NCBI GenBank assembly: GCA_037176705.1 | Contig: CM073898.1 | Span: 25,714,488 to 25,778,487, forward strand | Source of the DNA: Molossus alvarezi | Lineage: Eukaryota > Chordata > Mammalia > Chiroptera > Molossidae | DNA: 64,000 nt | Direction: 5' to 3' | Shown here: one piece after another, positions 55,836 through 64,000 of the stretch | How the letters are laid out: each line of letters opens with the position of its first letter | Numbering within the stretch: position 1 is the stretch's first letter | Notes under the pieces: generated by a model | What the model was told of the DNA's origin: nothing | Database searches by the model: none | What the model saw: the letters and a program-made list of their open reading frames with translations, nothing else | Position numbers and translations under genes: made by a program

Positions 55836-56340
55836 TTTGCTTCTATTTTTAAAAAATATTAAGTTTAAAAAATGAAGAGAGGAAGAACAAATGAGATTTG
55901 AGCAACTTTTATATACAATCATTTAAAACTTAAATTATTTTGAAAAGACAGGGCCAAATAATATATATTCCTCCTCTGTATTCCCAGAGCATATATGTAC
56001 TTCCTACTCATCTGGAACACTGCCTGACCAATAACAGATACTCAGATATTGGTGGCATGGATTAGTGAATATTGGCTACATCAATAAAACAAAATCCCAT
56101 TCATCTGGACTATGATAGTTTTCAATTTGCAATTATCTGTAGTGCAACTTATCAAAACATTTTAATTAGCAAAATTATAGATATGTATGTATTCCATCAA
56201 TTTTCAAGTACTTTTAAGTACCAATTTTCCTAAAACAATAGGGCAACTAAAAATCATTATTAGTTTTTCATTTAAACAAATCCCTTAGGGGCCAAATATT
56301 AAGCAAGAACTGCCACCCCACTTTGAATTATGTTTATACT

Positions 56341-56597
56341 CTTTTTTTAATCCTCACTCAAGGATATTTTTCCATTTATCTTCAGATAGAGTGGGAGAGA
56401 GGGAGGGAGAGAGAGGGAAAAAGGGGGAGAGAGAGAGAGATGTGAGAGAGACACATCAACTGGTTGCCTCCTGCTCAACCCCAACCAGGGCTGGGGAATG
56501 CACCAAAATCAAGATACATGCCCTTGACTGGAATTGAACCTGTGACTCTTCAGTCCTTGGATCAATGCTCTAATCACTGAGCCAAACTGGCCAGGGC
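56341..56597 (-). mobile_element. Ves SINE, intermediate type
   Basis: Reverse copy (aatcctcactcaaggatatt ... ccaaactggccagggc). Duplication tatgtttatact/tatgcttatact (56329-56340, 56598-56609). Confidence 0.94.
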
Positions 56598-56847
56598 TAT
56601 GCTTATACTTTAAAGTAATCAAAATGTATTCTTTAGAAAGATTTTAAAAATTCATATATTCCACTAACTCAAATTGATCTATTTTTTTCAGTATATTTTT
56701 ATATGGCGCTCAGATTTCTTTTAATTTTGATTAATAACCTCTTACCCCAAAATTTACTTGAAAGGCATGCTAAATTTAAAGCCCTTATTATTTTAAAAGC
56801 TCCACAAATGTATTTTAAATTTTAAAAATGTATTAAAGAAATAAAGA

Positions 56848-57007
56848 GTTCTGGCCGGCTTGCTCAGTGGTTGGAGCATTGTCCCATACACCAAAAGGTT
56901 GCAGGTTCAATTCCCCATCAAGGCACATATCTAGGTTGTGGGTTTGATCCCCATTTGGGGCATGTCTTGGAGGCAACAGATCAATGTTTTTCTCTCACAT
57001 CAATGTT

Positions 57008-57038
<31 letters not shown>

Positions 57039-57090
57039 TTCAAATCAATAAACATATCCTCATGTGAGAATTAAAAAAACCCAAAAAAAC
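56848..57090 (+). mobile_element. Ves SINE, diverged
   Basis: ctggccggcttgctcagtgg, ccatacaccaaaaggttgca, then cctcatgtgagaatt tail. Confidence 0.9.
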
Positions 57091-58635
57091 AGAATCCTAA
57101 TAAACTAAGAAAATGAAAAACTATTTCCTGACAGAAGAATCTAAGACATGATTACATTCATATAAATATCTCTGTATTTCCATATTCTTTCCTAACTTTC
57201 CTAAATATCTTTCCAGGAATGATAGAGGAAGAATGGTATTTGACTGGAAAAGACCCAGGATTCCATCTTTTAAAAAAAACAAACAAACTACCATTCTGAG
57301 GTTAATTGTCTAATATATCAAATAAAGAGAATAACAACTACTCCACAGGGTTGTTGTAAGAACATAAATATATATATAACAGTACTTTGAAATTATGAAG
57401 TCTATTATACAACTGACTGCTATTTCTATTACTGTCATATATTCTCTTTCAAAAATTCATTCCCAACTCCAAAGCCAGCTCACTGAGATATCACACAGCT
57501 ACATCTATCTTAAGGGCCCAGATTAGTGCTTAAAAATAATAAGATAGGACACAGGGTAAATATCTTTGATATCTCAGAAGTTTTCTGAGTACTAAAAATC
57601 TATGAAATATCCTTTTTTATTTAGTCTTAAGTACCTACATATTGATTAACTCTGTGCAAGTGGAAGACCGACTCAGTAATTTCCTATAGTTCATGATCTC
57701 CTTCAGTATAAGAAAATTATAAACTGGTTTCTATATTAATTAAAAGGAGAAAATTAGATAAATACAGGTATAGTACAACATATCTGGAAAGAGCTCTTTG
57801 AGCATATGCAATATTACCAAATGCAAATTCCTGGGATGTACCAACACTGGAATGATAAACAAGACAGAACCTGTAATTCCATTTTAATACAGTAGGCATA
57901 AGGTTAGATGCTGCATTTTATAAACACCATGGAACCCAACTAGAATCCAGAAGAGCAAATGGAATTGTTAATGAGGAAAGTCAGGCAACCAGTTCTATTC
58001 AAGATCTGTTCTGAAGCCCACTGTAATCAGTGCCTGAAAGAAATTATGAGTAAAAGATATTTGACCTTATAATTCAAAGGGAAAATAGGATAAAATATAT
58101 GAAACCTATTTTGAATTACTTAAGAATCAAAGTAAATTACTATTCCATAGTACATAATCTTTTCTACATCCACAATCTCTGTAATTCAATGTTCCTTAAT
58201 ATCTCTTTACTCAACTGAAATCTGAATCTCCCCTAAAGACTTAGAGTAAAAACTGCCCTTGTCTCAAAACCCACAAAAAGGTGAATTTAGCATTTTTCCA
58301 CTCTACAAACTGCTTCTGGAACATTACTCTTTTCTACTCTCGTGTAAAGTCCTGTCGTCATCTTGTGTGACTTTACTGTCTATATTAAGGATACATAAAA
58401 TACCGTGGCCTCTTAGTGCATTACCTCTAGTCCAGCCACCACCACATGGCCACATCCTGTTTTGTAACAGTGTTACCAAAGAAACCTTAAATTCCAACAA
58501 CTGTCTCTGATCCCAATCTATTCTTCTATGTCTCTCACTCAGGTATTCTAGTGTTATCAGTTCTCTGACCTTATTAGGAAATCCAGTACCTTGTTCCTTC
58601 CATATTTTTCCAATCTGCCTGCTTTCTTCTATTTG

Positions 58636-58760
58636 GCAGAATAGTTTAGTGGTATGTATGTCCCCAAAGCTCAGACTTTCTGGGTTAAAGTCTTGGCTTC
58701 ACTACTTACTAGCTGTTACCTTGGGCAACTTATTTACCCTCCCTGCTTCAGTTCCCATAT
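58636..58760 (+). repeat. MIR
   Basis: gcagaatagtttagtggtat, cttcactacttactagctgt, taccttgggcaacttattta. Confidence 0.7.
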
Positions 58761-58868
58761 TTATTCATTCAATACATATTTCCTGAGTGCTTTCTCAGTG
58801 CCAATTCTAGGTGGTAGAAATCTGGCAGCGAACAAGAAAAAAAAATCCCTAGAGCTTACATTCTAATA
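58761..58868. repeat. Ancient mammalian repeat, family not named
   Basis: ttattcattcaatacatatt, ctgagtgctttctcagtgcc, cctagagcttacattctaat is a very common old mammalian phrase order that I cannot assign to a family with certainty. Confidence 0.45.
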
Positions 58869-59359
58869 AGGGAAAAAACAGCATCATCTTTATGGGGTTA
58901 TTAAAAACTTGAAATATAAAACATAAAAATGTTTAAGCCAGTGCATGATACTGTAGGTAAGCACTCAAGCATCAGCTATTACTACATTTCACTTTTTTCC
59001 TTGTCCAATTTAGATTCTCTGATGTGCTTTTCAGCAGAGTTCTCATTGGTTATGTATGCCTCAACCCTCAGGGGAACAGAGCAGGGCCTGAGATAGATAG
59101 ATACCTCCTCCCCAGAAACTGAATGCTTTAAAATCATTATTATAGTCTATGTGTGTTATGTCCTGAAAAGTGAAATACCATTCAGCTCTACCATTTGTGT
59201 GTGTGTGTATGCCCACACTTGAGTACTGCAAAAGAAATGTCGCAGAAACCCAAATATCAGTACCACTATATATCTGAGGTCATTCAAGTCAAATGATCCT
59301 TCACCATTGCCATAAAACTACTTTTATTTTTCCAGCTCTATTCCTCATTTTCAGTATTT

Positions 59360-59575
59360 CAAACCTAATTGCTTCTCCTCTCAAACTTTTGACTCCTTCA
59401 GAACTCAATTTAGATGCCTCTGCTTCTGAGATGCTAATCCTAAGCCCCAAAGCCTATATTATTAGTTTACCATTTTTAAAATTTCCCACATCCCATTTAC
59501 TCATAGTATATCACATTATGTTATTGTCCATATACCTTTTTGTATCTCCACTAAACTATAACGTTTAAAAAGACG
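59360..59575 (+). repeat. L2-type relic
   Basis: cttctcctctcaaacttttg, agatgcctctgcttctgaga, tagtatatcacattatgtta, tttgtatctccactaaacta. Interrupted by a Ves at its 3' end. Confidence 0.5.
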
Positions 59576-59577
59576 GG

Positions 59578-59836
59578 CCTTCCCTGGCTGGTTTGGCTCA
59601 GTGGTAGAGTGTCAGCCCGCAGACCAATGAGTCGTGGGTTCGATTCCAGTCAAGGCACATACTTCAGTTGCAGTTGGTCCCCAGCCCTGGTCTGGGTCGT
59701 GCGGGAGGTGACCAGTCAATGTGTCCCTCTCACGTCAATGTTTCTCTCTTTCCCTCCCTTTTTCACCCTCTCTCCCTCCCTCCCACTCTATCTGAAGATA
59801 AATGGAAAAATATCCTCAGGTGAGGATTAAAAAAAA
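59578..59836 (+). mobile_element. Ves SINE, intermediate type
   Basis: ccctggctggtttggctcag ... cctcaggtgaggattaaa. Duplication aaaaagacggg/aaaaagatggg (59567-59577, 59837-59847). Confidence 0.94.
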
Positions 59837-60137
59837 AAAAAGATGGGGGCATGTCATCTTTGTAACAGATTATAGAACTTCCTTCCTAGTTTTTTAGGTG
59901 TTTCTCTCTCTTCCAATTGGTATAAAGGGGTCCACTTACTACCTAAAATACATGTAATACCTGAAGATCAAAAAACTAACTGAAATGTTCTTGAAAGAAT
60001 AGCTGGTTTTACAAAACAAAAGAAATACTTGGACATATTCTACTCTTAAAGGTATGAAAATATATATCATTCTAGCATCAAGAAGTAGTGTTTAGAGGCC
60101 AACAAAAGTTTATTTTAGATTAAAAGCAAAACATGGA

Positions 60138-60396
60138 GCCCTGGTGAGTTTGGCTAAATGGTTAGAGTGTCAGCCTGCGGACCAAAGGGTTGAGAGTTTG
60201 AATCTCAGTCAAGGGCATGTATCTGGGTTGCAGATTCAATCCCCAGCCATAGTCAGGGTTGTACAGGAGGCAACCAATTGATGTGTGTGTCTCTCACATC
60301 GATGTTTCTCTCTCCCCCCACCTTCCCTCCCTTCCACTCTATCTAAAAAAATCAATGAAAAAATATCCTCAGATGAGGATAAACAAACAAACCAAA
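60138..60396 (+). mobile_element. Ves SINE, intermediate type
   Basis: gccctggtgagtttggctaa ... cctcagatgaggataaac. Perfect 16-bp duplication aaaagcaaaacatgga (60122-60137, 60397-60412). It is the repeat nearest to exon 2 apart from a microsatellite. Confidence 0.95.
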
Positions 60397-60584
60397 AAAA
60401 GCAAAACATGGAATGTTTAGACAGCTAAAACATAGACAAGCTATTATACACCCAATATAAAGTTAAATAAATCCAGTCTTTAAGTTTTAAATACCATATA
60501 TATATATAAATGTGGGTGGGTGGGTGGATAGATAGATGAAAGAGCAACTCTTTCCCCTTCACTGACATTGCAATAAACACAAAT

Positions 60585-60587
<3 letters not shown>

Positions 60588-60620
<33 letters not shown>
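60588..60620. repeat. (GT)n microsatellite next to exon 2
   Basis: About 15 GT units, ending 25 bases from the exon 2 donor. On the SOS1 strand it is (CA)n. Confidence 0.95.
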
Positions 60621-60625
<5 letters not shown>

Positions 60626-60641
60626 CAAGGCATATTTATCA

Positions 60642-60770
<129 letters not shown>

Positions 60771-61189
60771 CTATAAACAAAAAGCAAAGTAATTAAAATG
60801 TAGGTCTGTTTCATCTAATTAAACAACAAAACAAATAATTCTTTTTTAAATGTAGATCTGTACTCAAGAACATGGTCTGGCTTATAAATATACATTTAAA
60901 TGTTATGACCTAGAAGTCAGTAGAGTGAGGAGTTCTCAACCTTTTCTCCTAGCCTCGTGCATCATACATGCTTATTAACACGTTCTTGAAGATTCAGACA
61001 CCTAATTGCATAATTTCAGGTTTTGTTTTTTTTTCTTAAACCATAGTTACCCTGTGGAAATAGAGAGAGGGAGAGAGAGAGGCTGAGCTGGAGATAAAAA
61101 ACACAGTTTATGTGGTTTTTGCCAAGAACCAGTGGTAACCGGAACATTTTAACTCAACATACTACTTGGACAAAACTGAACTCCTGTGG

Positions 61190-61330
61190 CTCTCTGTCCC
61201 TTATTTAAGTCTATTGTCCCTACTAAATGATAAAATCCAAGAGGGATATGTCGTGTCTTATTCACCAATGTAACTCCAGCATCTAGCACTGTGCAGGTCA
61301 TTTAATACAAGCTTGATGATTGATTGTTGA
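61190..61330 (+). repeat. L2 3' end relic
   Basis: tccaagagggatatgtcgtg, tccagcatctagcactgtgc and a final ttgattgttgaacac follow the L2 tail. Confidence 0.6.
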
Positions 61331-61719
61331 ACACAAAGTCATCCTATATCAAAGGACACAAAATGGGTACTTTTGACAATTTGTACTATCTGTGCTTTAG
61401 GAAGATAATTTTGTGGTCACTCATTCATCAATACCTAATAATCTTTATCTTGATTTTTTCAACCATTTCTTTGGAGGCACTGGTCTCTGTAAAACTTACA
61501 TTTTAATAACCAGCATGATATTCTTTACTTGCATCCCTATGCATCAACATTTTTCCTCCTTTTAAAAAATGGCTGAACATCAGTTCCAGGAGACAATACA
61601 TGTTTCAAAATATGCTCTTCCTTCTAAGGGGAGGTAGACTACTCAAAGAATGAAAATGCACAGTACTCAGGCCAAAGACAGTATGGTATTTTTCTTTAAA
61701 AAATATTACGAGTGTGTGT

Positions 61720-61736
61720 ACACACACACACACGTA
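61720..61736. repeat. (CA)n tract
   Basis: Short acacac run within an AT-rich stretch. Confidence 0.85.
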
Positions 61737-62121
61737 CATATATATGTATCTATGCACATTTAATGTATATTTTAAAAATTCTTTATATGGTACACTGTTT
61801 ATAAAAATTTTCTCGTACAGAAAGGCTGTCATTCCATATCTTCTTTCACGCCTCAAATGTGGATTCTATCCTGTCTTCTCCCTTTTTCTGTCTTGCACCA
61901 AGTAATCTCATTTTCTTCCACATTTTGAACAATCACCTGTGTAGATGATTTCAAATCTATTAGCTCTGACTTCTCTCCTGAGTTTTAGAACCACACTTCA
62001 AATAACTTGCTAGATATCTCTACCTATCCTACCAAAACCTCAAATATAACACAGAAAAAAGAGAACCTATAAAAATTGAACAAGAAAAACTACATCTCAC
62101 ATAGAACTGTATCTCACTAAT

Positions 62122-62124
62122 GTG

Positions 62125-62153
<29 letters not shown>
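62122..62153. repeat. (GT)n microsatellite
   Basis: About 15 GT units in intron 1. Confidence 0.95.
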
Positions 62154-62156
<3 letters not shown>

Positions 62157-62289
62157 AACACAGTAGAGACAGACCCCTGGTTTCATTAAGATGTAGTCCT
62201 AGAAAATATAGCTTTAATTGGGGGTTACATCTCTGTCCAAGGCTCCAGTATCACAAATGATAGCTACAGATTTACAAAACCACAATAAT

Positions 62290-62460
62290 ATTAGGATTAA
62301 AAGAGGCTTTAGAACTCATTTAACTCAGTCCTTCTATTTAGCAGATGAGAAAAAGGAGACACCAACAATCCTATAATCCTATAGCTAACTAGTAATCCTG
62401 TAAGTACTGAACCTGGGCCTCCTGGCATCTAGGCTAGAGCTCTTTCCACTGAACACTTGA
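62290..62460. repeat. Ancient mammalian repeat, MIR-like
   Basis: Same layout as the relic at 2875: aaaagaggctttagaactca, gcagatgagaaaaaggagac, gagctctttccactgaacac. Family uncertain. Confidence 0.4.
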
Positions 62461-63094
62461 CTTTCACACCTAAAGGAGTCTCGGAGTGTCCTAATAACTC
62501 AATCAGCATAAGGAGCACAATGCCCATTAATTGTATCTATTTATATAGTGGGCTTCTATATAAAACTTGGCTTTAAATATGTTGTCATAATTAAACACTG
62601 GCATGTCATAAATGGAAATGTAGCACTACAATCTTTTCAATCTGAAAAGGTAAAATGATAATTTTTTTACCCATTTTTACACAAAGAATCACAATGTATT
62701 ACATAAAATTATAAATATACTAAAAATCCAACATAAAACTAAAATGCTAGAGTAAGTATCAAAATGAAAATATTTAATTAACAGTAAGTCTAATTATCTT
62801 ATAAAAACATTAAAGTCCTTTGAGGAAGTGGTTTAGGTACCCCAAAACACATTTTAGAAAATGTTCAGGAAAGTATAAATTGATCAGATTATTTTTTTAA
62901 AACAATGTTTTTGTTTCTCAAAGAAGCCCATGGAAATAACATAATTCTTCATTAATATGGCTCCATCTCCAGCAACTGTTCAATTTACATTTTATGCTGA
63001 AGCAATTCAAACTATTTTCAGCTTGCTGAAATATGGCAGGCAGTTTTATTCACACTATTCTCCATGCCTATCACTCATTCTCTTATTCATTCAT

Positions 63095-63243
63095 CTACCT
63101 ATTTGACTTCAAAACCCAGATCTCACCTCATTTGGGAAGACAGCCTTGTTTCTTGTCTTTTTCTAAGGCAGAATTAATCTCATTCATTTAACTGATTTAC
63201 TGAATCTATTAAATACTGTATCTTCTATTAGGTGCTGGATATA
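63095..63243 (+). repeat. Possible L2 relic
   Basis: cagatctcacctcatttggg and aagacagccttgtttctt resemble an L2 segment. Weak; it ends where the Tigger begins. Confidence 0.3.
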
Positions 63244-64000
63244 TAAGCTCACCTCATTTTATTAGACTTCACTTTATCATGCTTTGCAAATACTGCGTTT
63301 TTTACAATTGAAGGTTTGTGGCAACTGCATTGAGCAAGGCGATTGGTGCCATTTCCCCATAGCATTTGCTCACTTCATGTCTGTGTCACATTTTGGTAAT
63401 TTTCACAATACTTCAAACTTTTTCATTACTATTATATTTGTTATGGTGGTCTGTGATCAGTGCTCTTTGATATTACTATTGCAATTGTTTTAAGGCACTC
63501 ATATAAAATGTCGAACTTAAAAAATGTTGTGCGTGTTCTGACTGCTCTACTAACTGGCCATTCCCTGTCTCTCTCCCTCTCCTTGGGTTTCCTTATTCCT
63601 TCAGACACATGAATCTTGAAATCAGGCCAATTAATAACCCTACAATGGCCTCTAAGTGTTCACTTTAAATCAAAAGCTAGAAATGATTAAGCTTAGTGAC
63701 GAAGGCATACCAAAAGCCAAGACAGGCTAAAGCTAGGCCTCTCCTTCCAGTAAGCCAAATTGTGAATGCAAAATAAAAGTTCTTGAAGAAAATTAAAAGT
63801 GCTACTACTCGAGGGAACACACAAATGAGAAGCAAGAAGCTTTATTGCTGCTATGGAGAAAATCTGAGTGGTCTGGATAGAAGATCAAATGAGCGACAAC
63901 ATTCTCTTAAACTAAGGACAAATCCAGAGCAAGTCCCTAACTCTTCAATTCTATCAAGGCTGAGCGAGGTAATGCTGCTGCCGAAGTCTAAAGCTATCAG
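63244..64000 (+). mobile_element. Tigger1-type DNA transposon, 5' part, continues past window
   Basis: After TA, the 5' inverted repeat agctcacctcattttatt is followed by the known Tigger1 leader (tttttacaattgaaggtttg, gcatttgctcacttcatgtc). The transposase start then appears from about 63640: MASKCS, LTLNQKLEMIKLSDEGIPKAK. Later fragments correspond to the helix-turn-helix (NSIKA, near 63950) with several frameshifts. Such elements are pogo-related cut-and-paste transposons that died early in placental evolution. The DDE catalytic part would lie beyond base 64000. Confidence 0.88.

Larger units (their letters stand above)
60771..64000 (-). other. SOS1: SOS1 intron 1, 3' part
   Basis: It holds L2-like relics (61190, 63095), (CA)n/(GT)n tracts, an ancient repeat (62290) and the start of a Tigger1 transposon (63244). 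Bases 60771-61190 and 62465-63090 show nothing recognisable. No exon 1 or CpG-rich promoter is seen. Confidence 0.85.

Overview
This window is mammalian nuclear DNA, almost certainly from a vespertilionid (or closely related yangochiropteran) bat. Two observations support this. About 44 copies of a tRNA-derived SINE of the bat Ves family are present, with head gccctggccggtttggctcag, a B box, a CT-rich body and a tail reading tcctcgggtgaggat. A protein-coding gene with GT-AG introns and human-like exon phases also runs through the whole window.

The gene is SOS1, a Ras/Rac guanine-nucleotide exchange factor, on the minus strand. Fourteen consecutive coding exons can be placed to the base: exons 2 to 15 in human numbering, residues 30 to about 837, 2,423 coding bases, open throughout. 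From right to left they encode the histone-fold domain (exons 2-5), the DH domain (5-9), the DH-PH linker, PH domain and start of REM (10), the rest of REM (11-14) and the start of the Cdc25 catalytic domain (14-15). Exon 1 lies beyond the right edge, and exons 16-23 (rest of Cdc25 and the proline-rich tail) beyond the left edge. Residue spacing matches human SOS1 with no insertion or deletion at the landmarks checked.

About 96 percent of the window is intron, and most of what is recognisable there is transposable elements. (1) Intron 8 (18.5 kb) holds an internally deleted LINE-1 studded with seven SINEs, including a SINE inside a SINE. It also holds a full-length HAL1-type half-LINE (ORF1 only, 17-bp target duplication) that landed inside a Tigger/pogo-like DNA transposon. 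(2) Intron 6 carries old LINE-1 3' ends. (3) Intron 5 carries a degraded hAT transposase on the minus strand with an L1 fragment inside it. (4) Intron 2 is SINE-rich, with an inverted Ves pair and a local tandem duplication. (5) Intron 1 ends the window with the 5' part of a Tigger1-type transposon that continues past base 64000. Older MIR and L2 relics are scattered throughout.

There is no sign of a second gene, CRISPR array, rRNA/tRNA gene or endogenous retrovirus. Most short open frames are SINE, LINE or intron noise. I did not find a new biological system. The most interesting material is the nested transposon history and a few repeat-exon juxtapositions.
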